Made by a program: the position numbers and the translations under genes
Part shown: one piece after another, positions 1 through 56,019 of the stretch
Layout of the letters: the number at the start of each line of letters is the position of its first letter
Numbering within the stretch: the first letter of the stretch is position 1
Notes under the pieces: model-generated
What the model saw: the letters and a program-made list of their open reading frames with translations, nothing else
What the model was told of the DNA's origin: nothing
Database searches by the model: none
Assembly (NCBI RefSeq): GCF_964340395.1
Contig: NC_135554.1
Span: 23,198,592-23,262,591 of the forward strand
Direction of reading: 5' to 3'
DNA: 64,000 bases
Source: Glandiceps talaboti
Taxonomy: Eukaryota > Hemichordata > Enteropneusta > Spengelidae

Positions 1-29268
<29,268 letters not shown>

Positions 29269-29394
29269 TGTGGAGTAGCAGTCAGGCAAAAAATTGACAT
29301 TTTCTGGCAAAAGGTTAAATCCTGCATTTCAAGAGCTCGCGAGAATTCCACGCTACACTCACCAGAAACTTCCAGCACACGCTTCACAACCGAA

Positions 29395-29420
29395 AGTCGA
29401 CCACCAGTATATAAACTAAA
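29395..29420 (-). promoter_or_regulatory. Possible TATA element of SVEP1
   Basis: On the minus strand TTTATATACTGG lies ~140 bp upstream of the chosen ATG, a spacing that would give a 5' UTR of ~110 bases. Only the motif and its position support it. Confidence 0.25.
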
Positions 29421-31059
29421 TAAACTATTCCTCAGAGGTCTGACACATTTATAAGTAAATATACAGCGCTTCGTACATACTTTCGGCGAATCGGCTCAAA
29501 GACGGTGACTATGCCAAGCCGTGGGTCATTCTACTGTACCTCGTTAACTCTACTTTAGTTGTACTTTATCAAGTCCTTTCTACGCACTGAACTTAACTCC
29601 ACGTACTTTCCACACTCTTTTTACCTGTGCACCTAATCCCATGTAACACGCCACAGTATCAACTGTTGAAAACTCGTCGGTAAAATGTCATCCGATACGA
29701 AGTTGTCAAAATGTCTGTTGACTTGATTTACTCCCACTTAACACAGAACACGAGACACACAAAGACAATGGGAAAAGATGTTTGGAAATTTGAGAGGAAG
29801 GAACACTAAACACGTTGGACCATTTCCCCATTGGATATCATCGCCCTGCCCACGGTCATCGTTCAAGGAGAGGGCGTACTTCAGATAATGGTAAATGTAC
29901 ATGTCCACCAGAAATTCGCTCTTTAAACTTATAATGGGCTGATTTGAAGATATCATCTTGATTCAGAGAAAAACGTTCTCTGTGTATTTAGATAACAGTG
30001 ATAAATTCAAGTTTGCACGGAACGACCGTTTCCGTGCTTTCAATGAACTGCATGACACAGGAAGTTACACTGCATTCTGTGAAAAGACATCTCGTAATGA
30101 TAAGGTTATGATAACTTAGTTTTTTATCTCAAGTACAAATAAAACTCTTAATTTTCTTTCTGGGCTTTCCCTTTGTATACTAAACTTCAAAAATTGAGCT
30201 TTCACAACTGAGATACCAGAAAAAGAAAAGGTTAGCGAAACAATAGAATACCTCTAGGTGGCGCTACACATATCATGTACATAATATCAAGGGCACAAGG
30301 AAAATATCACACGAATCCTGCTACTACAAATGTATCAGCTCTTTACTAGATCTAGAAGATATAACTTCTTTCCAGAAAGGTGGGGTATCTTCAAGTCAAA
30401 CGTCATATTTAGCCTGTAGGCAAGGAAATCAAGAATCTAAGAAACATTATGCGCCCCTACATGCATAATATTATGTTTCGGGACAACAATGGTGAATTCA
30501 GATAATGAAGACCGCGCTCTCATAGCTTCAATTACTTTCATCCCTGTTACACATTCGCGACCAAGATGCTAAAACTTCGAGGTGATTTGGGGAAATTAAA
30601 GATTTAGCAACTTTTCCGGAGTGAGGTTTACTTTGGAGATAGACATATTGATAATACAGGCGTTGGCCGATTTCTGTATGTAATTCACTGTTTTGGTCAC
30701 GGTGTAGTTATCCTACGAGCTTGTCGAAATTTACTTTTTAAAGTAAAGCGCCCTCATCGTTAAATCGGGGACATTCAAGAGACTTTCTATATTTTTTGGT
30801 CACAGCGTTGTTATCCCGACTTTGAACAACAATTTTTTTGTGAATGTCTTACGTATATATCTTACGTATATATAGTCACTGGACAATTTCGAGTTTGGTA
30901 ACATTTTGCAGACAAGTTCGAAATAGTTCACACTGTGTTACAGCAGGTAGGTGAGCAAGCTTGTGAAAGTTTGGAAACTGGAGTCAAAATATATGCATGT
31001 AGTTTCAGTACAGAATTAATGAGGTTTATACATGATTGGTTTATACTTAATGTGTTACA

Positions 31060-31380
31060 GGTTTACCTGTACATTGAAAATGGGTGTTGAAGTATATGGT
31101 TGTTTCGAAAGGGTGTATGTTGATGGGTTTATATGTGGGTTATAGGTTGCTTGTTTACGGGTAGGTTGAAGGGTTGTGGGGTTATATAGCTGGTTTGCAC
31201 TGAGAGGTGTGGGTTGGTACATGGTGGGTTTATATATGTGTTGATACATTGTATGCTTACTATAGGGTTGTAGGGGTTGCTAGATTGAAGGTGTGCTGGT
31301 GGAGCGAAGAGCGTAAATAGGTGGTTTGGAAGTGGTGTGGGTTGATGGGTTTACTGGTGGTTTGAAGTGGGACGAAAAGG
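31060..31380 (+). repeat. Degenerate GGTT/GGGTT-rich low-complexity tract
   Basis: Very C-poor plus strand built of diverged GGGTT and GGTTTATA words. Confidence 0.6.
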
Positions 31381-32250
31381 AGCCTTCAGTCGAACACATA
31401 GCCTTGTGTGTTGTATTGTGTAAGATGATTAGCAGTTTGACAGATTTAACATGGAAATGATTTGTTAGACTTTCCAGGGATGCAGACATTTGTAGTGTCG
31501 GGTTTTCAGTATAATTAATTAGCAATAATATTAGAGCGTCTTTACTGTACAACTAGAATATAACCCTTTCCCTCTCTTCACCTTGAAAATGTTTGGTTGA
31601 AATCAGTTGGTGCATGCCAGAGATATTAGGGTGAATACACGCACGCACGGAACCCAACGTACAGGGCACTTCAGGCGGTGGCCGTTGGGGGCTAATAAAG
31701 ACAACTATAAACAACATTTTGTCAGTTTCAAATTTTTTAATGCATAATACTGTTCAATCAGAAACTACAGCCAAAATTTTCACACAGTGGTTCAATAGAA
31801 ACTTTATGAAAAGGAAAACTGAGCATTAGTGGTTGCTATGGAAACACCAAAGTCCTTCCATGTGAACACATTTGAATTCAATACTATAATATTCATACTA
31901 AAAAGAATAACACAAATTTGGTTTATACCAACTTTTTGATTTCAAATGCAGCATATCAATAAAGAAACTTGTACAAAAATGTACTAAGAAAATAACAAAC
32001 AATTGCAAACAAGACACATAAAATTGGCCAAAAAAGACATAAACTTTTGGGAGGACAGGACATAATATATAACTTTAGTTCTGTTTCAAAATTTCAAAGC
32101 ATTCTACATGAACACTGGAAATGTACTCATTATGTTCATGTATATCTTCCTTTATGATTTTGTAGTTTATCAACATAAATTGTGCAGTTGTTTTCTGTCT
32201 TATTTCATTTGTTTTGACTTGCACACAACGGTTCAACATTTTTAGCATTG

Positions 32251-32386
32251 AATGGTCACCTGTAACTATGAAATTGGTCGTTCTGATGAGGATCATTGAC
32301 TAAGACAGACTATACTGCCACCTAGTGGTCAGCTGTAACTATGGAATTGTGATTCTGATGAGAATCGTCGACCAAGACAGATCAAA
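32251..32386. repeat. Tandem duplication of ~78 bp
   Basis: GGTCACCTGTAACTATGAAA at 32251 recurs as GGTCAGCTGTAACTATGGAA at 32329, both followed by TTCTGATGAG and AAGACAGA. Confidence 0.75.
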
Positions 32387-33227
32387 AGCTCAAATGCTAA
32401 AAACTTTGAACTGCTTGTGCGTTATCACCTTTGTAAATCATTCGATCTACCAAGTTGTACATTTTTGGTCATTTATATATTCTGTTAAGAGAAAATGTCA
32501 AGAAATAACACCATAAATTCATAATAAAATTTACTGCATGCATTGAAGACTTCGGTATGAGAAACTGAGACCATAAAAATGGCAAGATTGAAATATAAAC
32601 TTGTCACCCAGTAGTCTCATTAGAGAAAGTCAGACTGAAGCCAGCTTTTATTATTTCATGAAAATAATAGCAAAAATGAAATAAATTGGTCAACAAGTGT
32701 AGGAAACGAAGCCATCTTTTCCAATTGGTGAGTTTTGCTGAATAATTTGTCACATCAGTGAAGTAAGGTCGTATCTGCTATGCAACTATGTAGGCACTTT
32801 CTGCACTGGTGCGATGAATTGCGGTCACGGCTATGTATGACAAGTTGGGGTTAGAATCAGAATCAGAATCATTCACACTTTCCAATTGATTTCGAACATT
32901 GTGACATTTTCAGAGTTAGATTAAAATCTGTTTTTATAATCTGCAGCGATTATCATTTAAACAAGGTATAATACTGTCAAGACTAGAAAAAATGGATGAG
33001 AGTGGGAATGTGTTCGCTTTTACAACTCTGGAAAGCTCTATGCAATCAGTTACACCATATCTAAATAACAATTACGCAATCATTCTGTAAGACCTAGTGA
33101 TTAAAATATGGCTTTATTTTCAGCACAGAATTCCTACCAACATAATAAGATAAAGAAAAAGACTTCTTGTTCTGTACATTTTCAGATAGTTGAAGTTACT
33201 TTTAGTAACTTAAGATATCCTTGGTGT

Positions 33228-33478
33228 CATATACATCCCATTAAACTTTGACAGAATCTGCCCTCAATTCTCATACATCCCATAAAACTTTGACAGAATC
33301 TGCTCACTTCTTATACATCCCATAAAACTTTGACAGAATCTGCCCTAAATTCTCATACATCCCAGAAAACTTTGACAGAATCTGCCTTCAATTCTCATAC
33401 ATTCCATAAAACTGACAGAATCTGCCCTAAATTCTCATACATCCCAGAAAACTTTGACAGAATCTGCCTTCAATTCTC
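33228..33478. repeat. 42-bp minisatellite, six copies
   Basis: Each copy reads ATACATCCCA-AAAACTTTGACAGAATCTGCC, with small indels. Copies 4 and 6 are nearly identical. Confidence 0.9.
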
Positions 33479-33807
33479 TCCACTATCTACCAAATATGGC
33501 AAAAAATGATGACATTATTCAAGCCATTTATTCTCCAATATTGTAAATAAACACTAATAAAGTAGCTCTACTCCTGCACTGCAGAAGCTTAGAAAGGAAA
33601 AAATTCTCACTCACTCATTTGTTACATCAAAAGAAAATAGAAAAATATTGGTATACTTTACAAGCACATAAAACTATTTGTAAAAAGTCTCATCAAATGT
33701 AATACTTTGTGGGGTTGGTGTGTTCTTGCACAGATCTAGAAATGAACAGCTTTAATGCTTGACACTATAGCTGTTACATTTTCTGGACACTGCCTCGGCT
33801 AGCTATC

Positions 33808-34172
33808 ATTGTGTGGTTCCGATTACATTCAATTTTAAAATAGGTGGGGTAGGTAGATTTTTTATTTTATTTTATTATATATTTGTTTTATGTGTGAGTG
33901 TCTAGTTCAGGTTTTCCATTGTTTTCCAAATGGTCTCTGTGTTGTTTGTTTCTTCCTATCAGATGTATAGTCATTACAGATTGGAAGAGTAGTTTTATAT
34001 TGTTTTTTTTTTTTAAGTTGATGTCAGTTTCTGCACTATTTCTTGCAAGACCACGTTTTTTGAGATTTTATTATTTTTCTCAAATACGTAAAAAAAAAAG
34101 TTTAGGGTCGGCGTGAAAAACTAGGTGGGGTTGGGTAACCGGAACCAAACAATTTTTTTTATTTGGCCTTAT
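33808..34172 (+). mobile_element. MITE-like element family 3, copy A (~365 bp)
   Basis: Matches 37068-37436 at both ends: GTGTGGTTC...GGTAGGTAG on the left; TAGGGT-GG...ACTAGGTGG...TTGGGT-AC...AAACAATT on the right. Confidence 0.7.
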
Positions 34173-34196
34173 AAAGCAGTACTAGTTCTACCTAAC

Positions 34197-34246
34197 CTAC
34201 TTCCATGTACAGAGGAACCTACTTCCATGTACAGAGGAACCTACTT
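34197..34246. repeat. 24-bp direct duplication
   Basis: CTACTTCCATGTACAGAGGA repeats in tandem with a 24-bp period. Confidence 0.9.
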
Positions 34247-34409
34247 CTCACTCAAGCAGAGTAGCCAAACAGATACGTGGGGCATCTTTCATGCCGACGC
34301 TATTTCTTGATCATGAAAAGGAATTCTAAAAGAACTTTATGATAAAGATGTGAAATTGTGAGAATATTACTAGGTCAGTGCATATGTACATTTGTATTTC
34401 ATGTGTCTG

Positions 34410-34453
<44 letters not shown>

Positions 34454-34454
34454 T

Positions 34455-34489
<35 letters not shown>

Positions 34490-37067
34490 CACACACACAA
34501 TCACTTCCAAAGGAGCTGAAACATAATGATCTATCTCTGATGAGACAGTTTCATGATTACATTCTCAGAAATCAGGCATAACATCAGCAACAACTAAATG
34601 ATGTGGCAGTCATCTGAGGTAAAGCCACTTACGAAAATTGCTACACTTCCAACATTTGAGTTCAAAGAAATCATTTTCAATACAGCTTGGGGATCAATCA
34701 TAGAACAGCATCATAGGTAGGCAGTGCAAGCCCCCTAACTCTATGCACATTTTAACATACATGCATGAATAATAATCATGTCTGAGACTGGCTTTTTTCC
34801 CCAAACTTTACTAAAGAATTCTTCCTTGTTAAAACCTCCTGAAATGGGATATAACCAAATTCCAGTCATTCAAATAAACCTTTGCTTGACACCCCATTCA
34901 CTTAACAATTTAAATTCCATCACTTTTATTGATGGCAAGCGAACAGTTACAGTTATGCCTTTACATGGGTAGAAAATAGTGCATTTCAGGTAGTGTGGTT
35001 GTATGAAACAAATTTACACTAATGTCAAAAAAACAAACAAAAAAAACAATTGTGAACAAAAAAGCAACTGCTCATCACACATAAGTACAAAAACCATACA
35101 ACGTTGTAGTGTACCTTGCAATAAACATGCCAAAAGTATCCAACCATTTCACGTCAACCACTTTCCCACAAAAAAAACACATGAACAAAATTGTGTTTTT
35201 AGTGCTAAAATTTGGCTCTTTTCAACTCCATTGTTAGACTAAAATAATATAAATAATCATTCTCGATATATTGATAGCAAAATTTTGGCTAAAAATGAGG
35301 AAAAATGTATATTTTGATAAAATATGGGCTCCCAATCTTCAATTTGGCAAGGGTTGAATGTTTACCTTTTCACCATTACAACTGATGCTTTGTGGCTTTC
35401 TCATAACTCTAAATTATTTAATTTCTAAATTCTGACCCAATTTTCTCTCTTTCTCAGCATACCTTCAATGCCAACAAAAATTACAAGAAAAACTGAAACA
35501 TAACATACATATATTTACATATTTTGATTAAAGCTTTATATAATTTTAAGCCATTTACCAGTTTTAGCAAGGTGAATCTACACACAAACAATGTGTTTTA
35601 GTTATTCATTCGGTTGTACGGTTAAATGGTATTATCTGCAGTTTTACACATAATAAAAGTTTCTAAATTTGTCTTTTTTTTTAAACTTTAGAAATGTACT
35701 CTCCTGTGTACTTCCATTCCTTTCCTAGTTTCATAAAAAGTTATTTCAGTATTTAAATTCCAACAGTTTTTCTATGAAAACAGTAAAAATTTCCATACCT
35801 GAAATCTTTGTCTTTTTTGACTCAATAAAATTGTGAACAGATGGAGCTAAATGACATCTGAACTTGCCATTTTCTTTTTTGTCCTATAAAAAAATTTCAG
35901 ATAACTTTCTTACACTGGTTTGAAATTTTTTCCTAAAAAATGTTCTTGTGACAAAGAATGCAATTTGTCAAATGCTGCTGCACTCTTTAAAATGATTATA
36001 CATTTAACATTTTCATTTTTTAAAAGAATGAAAGTTTGGATAATCATGAATCCATCAACCACACCTTTGTACGGAAGATCAATTTTTTTTTTTGACACAA
36101 CAAAGGCAGTTTTTAACTTTGTCCGCACAAACTAAAAAATTTTAAGTTATGATAAACAAGTATCTCCCTTCTTTGGCAGTTTATATATATTCAAGTCAAT
36201 GCATCTGTTCAAAGCATGACTAAATAATTTGTTTTGATTATGCAACAACAAAGTGGTGACAAAATAAGTGTCAACACTCACAAGAAACAAAATTTTAGTA
36301 AGAAGTAGAATGCAAAATTTGACTCGTTAATTTGCATTTCAATGAATTTTGTTCTACAATGAGCCATCTTTGTTTTGGCAAGCATAATTTTCTGTCTGAC
36401 AAAACATACATTTTACTCTAATAACTGACTTTATGCGTAGGAATCTGACCCACTACGTGAACTTTGACCTTTGACCAGTGGTTATGTAAATGTCTATTAT
36501 ATCCCATCATACATTGCAGTTCTTCTATTTCCTGTGATAGGCGTAGTATGTTCACGATATGACACAGAAAACGCAGCATCTTTCCATGATCCAGTACAGC
36601 CATGGCCAAGGAAGAGTAAACAGAGCATATCTCAGAATGAACCAGTCATTTTTTCCTGACTACCTGTAGTGATGGTAAAAGTTTTTTAGCCAGACATAAC
36701 GGTACACATCCCTGTCAGTAATCATTTAAAACATTAATCAGCATTTTGCATTTTTTTCCTCAATAAAATTGTCATTGCATATAGATATGAAAATAACATA
36801 GAGTTGTATGCAATAGAAAATCCTCTCTACAAATATAAATCTCTTTCTTCTCATTTTTGTTATCTACAATGTCTGTATTTTTTTAATTATTGTCTCCCCA
36901 TTCTGCCTTCATCACCTTCTGCCTTTTTTCTCCTCTTTCTTCTTGAGATAGATAGGTGTGACAGTGGCTGGTTTGTACTTCCTGTTAGAAGGAAACAGTA
37001 AAAAAAATTATCAGTTTCTGGCAAAACTGAATGTCGATGATGTCAACATGAAAACTAAGGTGCATTA

Positions 37068-37436
37068 TTTGGCCAAAGAAAAAAAAATTGTGTGGTTCTG
37101 GTAATGCCCAATTTCAAAACTGGGCGGGTAGGTAGGAATTTTTATTTTTATTTTTTTTGTCTGGTTCAGGTTGTTACAATGTACATAGAGATCACTAGAG
37201 ATTTCTCATCTGTTCACACTTTCTGTATATATGCAGAAGATATTATGTGTTGTACTGTCTTCTACCATGTTGTTTTGATCGCAAGATAATGTAACTATTT
37301 TTTTCACAACTTTGCAAAATTTTTCGGTTTTTCAATTTTTTTTTGTATTACCACAAAGAAAGACTAGGGTTGGCAGTGAAGTACTAGGTTGGATTGGGTT
37401 ACTGAAACTAAACAATTATTTTTCTTTTGGGTCTTA
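37068..37436 (+). mobile_element. MITE-like element family 3, copy B (~369 bp)
   Basis: Terminal inverted repeats of ~38 bp are visible (GGCCAAAGAAAAAAAAATTG at left, CAATTATTTTTCTTTTGGGT at right). The middle is T-rich. It lies ~245 bp downstream of the POMGNT1 stop. Confidence 0.7.
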
Positions 37437-37549
37437 GTACTTTGTTTTGTATTGCCTCATATGTGATCCTAACCTATGTACACATCAACCACAGTATTGG
37501 AGTTTATACATCAATGATATACAGATACAGAAAGACTTTAGGATGGCAC

Positions 37550-37600
37550 TGAAATGACCTCTGACCTTTGTTGGAGGGGTGACCTCTGACCTTTGTTCAG
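37550..37600. repeat. Short direct repeat TGACCTCTGACCTTTGTT
   Basis: Two copies ~27 bp apart in the region after the POMGNT1 stop. Confidence 0.85.
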
Positions 37601-37680
37601 GGGTTGTACATGCTAGGTGGCCAGAGGCATAACAAAACATGGTAGAAGAGAGTTCATATGTATCCTTAGTATGAATATAC

Positions 37681-51274
<13,594 letters not shown>

Positions 51275-52140
51275 CTACAAAATAAACAGAAATGACAAGA
51301 ATTTCAGAAAATGTTTGATCAATTATTTTAAAAAACACTGACTTCATTCCCTTGAATATGGAAACAGAGAAGAGATGATAAAATGAGTGATAAAATTATA
51401 TCTCCTTTCATTGTGACATTCCATTGTTTGTTTTTCTCCAGCTCTGCAATAAATCACCGGGCAATATTAGTATACCCTTTAAAATAGATATGACCTGAGC
51501 CACCTCACAAAACTCAACTATTCATCATACATATACCCATCAAATGATATCAGTTCAAAATAACTTGTAGGACTATGAGGACAATATGTTATTATTGTCT
51601 TTCTTATCACAACTATTGCAATCATTTTTCACTATATATTCCCTCCACTTAATATTTTCTGCTACCCCCCTCCCTCCCCATGAATCCATCATCAAATTAT
51701 CAGTGACACTACAATTGGCCTCCACTGTAATCCCCATCCTTTCAATCACCAATTCATCATAACCACAACTTTCATACCCATTCAATATTCTCAACTACAC
51801 CCCACCCCCTCTTCCATCTCCCCTCCACTCCATCCCCACAAAACCCAATCGATTGAAGTATCACAGTATCAATGGTATATCACTAGTTACTATCAGCCAG
51901 ATTTTTCTTTTACAGGCAACATCACACATCATGCATACATTTTTTTCATTTCATTACCAAGTTTATTTGACATGAGTATTTTCAATCCTCGTGTTAAATA
52001 TCACCATATCTTTTATATGACATGACCTGAGAGTACGGCTTAGGACAGAGAGGATTCTGGGTACAAGCTGATTTTAGAACTGTTGTTGTGAGGATCACAA
52101 TGATGTCTAATCTGATTGCATGATGACTTCATCATCTGCC

Positions 52141-52171
<31 letters not shown>

Positions 52172-52222
52172 TAATTTCTTAAAAAACGCACTACACTACG
52201 TCTCAGTGCTCTTTACATAACG
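52141..52222 (-). mobile_element. SINE/LINE-like 3' tail with (ATT)n
   Basis: On the minus strand: GTAAAGAGCACTGAGACG...AAGAAATTAAATAATAATAAT. This matches the general pattern of short interspersed element tails (GTAAAGCGCTTTGAG...AATAATAAT) in many animals. Confidence 0.5.
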
Positions 52223-52440
52223 AAAAAGAAGATTGCATATAAAAGGTACCGATTAAAAAAAACAACAAAAAAATGCCATACAATAAAGTACTACAATGCG
52301 TCATGCAAAAAAAAATATGGGAAAAAAAATTAAAATGCCATATGCAAAGCGGAGAGAGAAAAATTAAAATCTTACACTCCATAATGCCTATGCAGCACAA
52401 CCTTTAAAATTGATTGAAAATTGTAACTTAATGTAAACGT

Positions 52441-52804
52441 TTTTGGTAAGGCCAAAAAGAAACCCAAATTCTTTCTGGTCAGGACAGTTTGTCTAAAATG
52501 GTATGACAACGCAATTTTTGTTTTTATTCTCAACAAATCTGTCACTCGGTCTACTATTTATGGCAGTTACTGTTCTTTTTATTGAGTACTTTAGAGCAAG
52601 TGTGTATGTGGGGCAGATGTCCTTTGCTTGTTCATGATTGGCTCTGCAGTTGTCTTCGCTGAAGTAGGAAGGGTTATTTTTGTGTTTCCCCACAGATGTG
52701 CAGACTGTGTGGGCTGGACAAACACACAAAAAAGAGACTGCTGTAAGGGTATTTAAGTGAAGCGCACTGACCAGAAACAATTTTTTTTTTGACCTAACCA
52801 AAAT
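52441..52804 (+). mobile_element. MITE-like element with ~40-bp inverted ends (364 bp)
   Basis: Left TTTTGGTAAGGCCAAAAAG...TTTCTGGTCAG mirrors right CTGACCAGAAA...TTGACCTAACCAAAA. End sequence and length resemble copies A and B, but the interior is not clearly related. Confidence 0.65.
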
Positions 52805-53716
52805 ATTGTCATTATTGGACAGTTTGATATAATATTCAAATTCCTGTAGTGCACTACATAGACATTTGATATGTTATACATAGCACATTGAATAATGTAC
52901 AAATATTTCTAAATCAAAAAGTTCAATAACCAACCAAAAACCTGTACAGACTGTGCCCCTTTAAAAACTAAAAAAAAAACAGAAAGAATCTACGGATATT
53001 ATCAAATTGACCTAACCATAGACCCTACACCAACACTGTCTATGACCTAACTGAGGCCTAATCAGAATTCACATTTCAATCAGCAACACACAAAAACAAA
53101 ACAGTACTGAAGATATCATACATTATGTATCTTAAAGTGCACATAGAACAAGTATCACCAAAATGTCAGAAAAGGAAGTATTTTTACTTGACAGAATTAC
53201 ATAAATTGCGACACACTGCAATACTTGCACGCAAACACAAATATTATCAGATATATAATTCATATGAATTACACCCTGGCAAAATGCAATATGAATATGA
53301 TTAGATTTTATCAGTATGCATCATAATTTGATAAGGTAGTTGTGAATTGAATTACAACAAGGGTATGTCCTGTAGTGCCACCAGGATTCATACTGGATAT
53401 GTCTGCATGTGGATTTGGAATTTTAACAGATATTGATATCTCTAGCAGGTCACATATTTTACATCTAACCCATGTAGCGTCAAAATGGATTGCAGAATAT
53501 ACATGGTGTTTAATAGCAACAACTTATCTCATCATATCCTCAGGGTTAAATTTTTGAAACCTTTAGGGAGGGATGGCATGGATCATGGATGGTTGGATGA
53601 AGCTTGCTTGGGTACTGTATAGTGCTAGAAGTGAAAGTTAGCTTTGCTAGGACATCCATGCACATTGTTTGCCTTAAAAATTGGTCAATGTGTATTTTGG
53701 TACATGTACATGTAAG

Positions 53717-53800
53717 TGTGTGTGTGTGTGTGTGTGTGTGTGTTCGTGTGCATGTGTGTGTGCATGCGTGTGTGTACATGCGTGTGTGTGTGTGTGTCCC
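53717..53800. repeat. (GT)n / (CATGTGTG)n tract
   Basis: Interrupted GT-rich microsatellite. Confidence 0.9.
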
Positions 53801-54475
53801 ATACATGTGTGTGTCTTCAAATGTGTGTATGTTTATGTGTGTATATACCTCCATACATTTATATTTGTACATGGATGTGTGAAATGTGCGAATGTCAGCA
53901 TGTTAGAAAGGAAGAGTGGCTCTATAGATAGATGACATACGTTTTAAGACTGGTGATCGAAACAAGCTACCTCAGAACTATTTCTACAATGTGTGCAACT
54001 AATTGATATCTAATAATCAACTCACTTCCAAATCACAACCCAGTACGGTCTTCATGTAAAATATCATGGTTTGCAATGAACAATTTGACAGAAGTATTAG
54101 CCATATATACACACGTAGTATATATACACTGTGCTGGAATTGTTTACAGTATGATGTATAAATCCATCCAGGTGCAAGCATATACTATTGATTACAGTGA
54201 ACGACTGGTGTACAGTGGACCACGTATTTAATAATAGACCATATGTTTACGTTATTTCAATCAATTCTCTGATTACAAACAATCTATTCAAGGTACGTAT
54301 GACGTCTGTTTTGTATTATAATAATCAAAATAACGCTAACATTCCGATTCCACTCAAACTTGGTATGTTTGTCTCGCAGTCTGTATGTGCATATGTGACA
54401 GCAAAGCATGTTTACGCATAGGATCTATGGTTTATGTGCACATTAATAATATCTAGTGTAATATCTGAATTTCAG

Positions 54476-54552
54476 TAGGTGTGTGTGTTTGACTGTGTGT
54501 GTGTTTGTGTTTGACTGTGTGTGTGTTTAACTGTGTGTGTGTGTGTGTGAAC
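54476..54552. repeat. GT-rich tandem repeat
   Basis: GTGTGTGTTTGACT is repeated, then pure (GT)n. Confidence 0.9.
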
Positions 54553-54603
54553 TTGTACATGTATGTGTCCATAAGAACAAATATGTGTATATACCTAAGG
54601 TAG

Positions 54604-54860
54604 TTGGATGGATAGACGGAAGGATTGTTAGATGTAGGTCGGTAAGTGGATGGATGGATGGATGGATGTGTGGATGGATGGATGGACGGATGTACATGTA
54701 GGTGGATGGATGAATGGGTGGATTGATAGCTGGCAGAATGGGTGGATTGATGGATAGATGGCCAGACAGATGGATGGATGGATAAATGGATGGGTGGATG
54801 GATAGACAGATGGATGGGTGGATGGATGGATGGTCAGATGATAGATAGATAAATAAATGG
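54604..54860. repeat. (GGAT)n degenerate microsatellite
   Basis: Diverged GGAT/AGAT/GGGT units over ~250 bp. Confidence 0.93.
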
Positions 54861-55819
54861 AAGAATTGCTGGAAGGGTGGAATGATGGTTTAAGTGATCT
54901 ATAAAATGACTGTCTAGATACCCTGTTGTATGTAGAAGTCACATGCTAGTTTTATGCCATCTAGATGTTAGAAAATAAATGATTGTTCAAAATCATTTCA
55001 CTATTTTCAGTCTCACTGCATTACAATGCACGCAGTTTGCCTACATTTTGTTCAAATGCAAGAGCTGTTGAAAGTCTGCCACAAACCCATCATTAAAACA
55101 TCATCTTGGATAATAACTCCTTACATTACATCACTTTGTAACTATGGAAACCAGTAATCTTAAGAGAATTTTACTTTGAAAACTGCATGTAAATCCGATA
55201 ATTTGGTTTTATAGGATTTAAAGTTGATGGTTCTCCCAGGGATCACATACTAGAGATCCTCATTTGCCTGTTTGTCACAACATAAAATGCACATTGGTTT
55301 TAACATGTCAGGGGAAGGATTATTCGTGACGGAAGATCCAGAAGGCCGACATGAATCGATCCTGAGAATGATAATGTATAATGAAGATGATAACTCACAA
55401 TTACACAGTGAGAGAGTAATAAAGGTCTTTGTAGTAGCTGTAGTTTTTTTTATTATTTCCTGTTAACTTTAGCCTGTTTACAAATAAACCAAAGCTTTTC
55501 TGAAAAAGTTTAAATCTTAATTAGCTGAATAACATGTACTTCTCTACTAGGCATTGATGGTATTGTTGTATACACTGCAGTGGTTTGATGTCAGTGTGTG
55601 AACAGTACAAATCAAATGATTTGGGGGGGGGGGGGGTGCAATCATCGTTGAAAAAACTGAAAATTTGTTGCAAACTAATCAGAGAAATAGTGATCATAGA
55701 ATGATAGTTGATGAATAAGAGATAGCCATGTATAGGGGGAATATACATGGCCATCTCTTCTTCATCAACACAGCTCTACTGCTTTATTTACCTCTATTTT
55801 CATCACTTAGCGCCATTTG

Positions 55820-55893
55820 TTTTTGATTTTGTTGTTCCGGGTGATCACCACATGTGGAAAGGAGGCAATCACCCGGAACAACAAAATAAAAAA
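55820..55893. repeat. Near-perfect palindrome with 26-bp arms
   Basis: TTTTGTTGTTCCGGGTGAT (ending at 55844) mirrors ATCACCCGGAACAACAAAA (from 55868) around a ~22-base loop. Confidence 0.85.
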
Positions 55894-56019
55894 CTAACAG
55901 CACTATTATAGAGATGGAAATACATGTCAAGGTAAAAAAAAGTATTAGAGCAATAAAGCCACTTTCACAACATCACATTTTGATCAGATTGAGTCAAGAT
56001 AATCCAGTCTCTGGGCTAT

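Larger units (their letters stand above)
29421..37680. other. Intergenic region between POMGNT1 and SVEP1: no gene seen
   Basis: AT-rich, no exon recognised on either strand. The part next to 37680 must include the POMGNT1 3' UTR. Two AATAAA-type signals on the minus strand at ~37141-37152 lie inside an inverted-repeat element and could serve as poly(A) signals, but this is a guess. Repeats inside are listed separately. Confidence 0.6.

Noticed and set aside
52493-52801. 102-codon minus-strand frame
   Set aside because: It coincides with the 364-bp inverted-repeat element at 52441-52804 and resembles no known protein.
53546-53872. Minus-strand frame including LRQTMCMDVLAKLTF, considered as a POMGNT1 N-terminal exon
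   Set aside because: Most of it is GT-repeat translation, the rest does not match the POMGNT1 N-terminus, and no phase-0 donor is in place.
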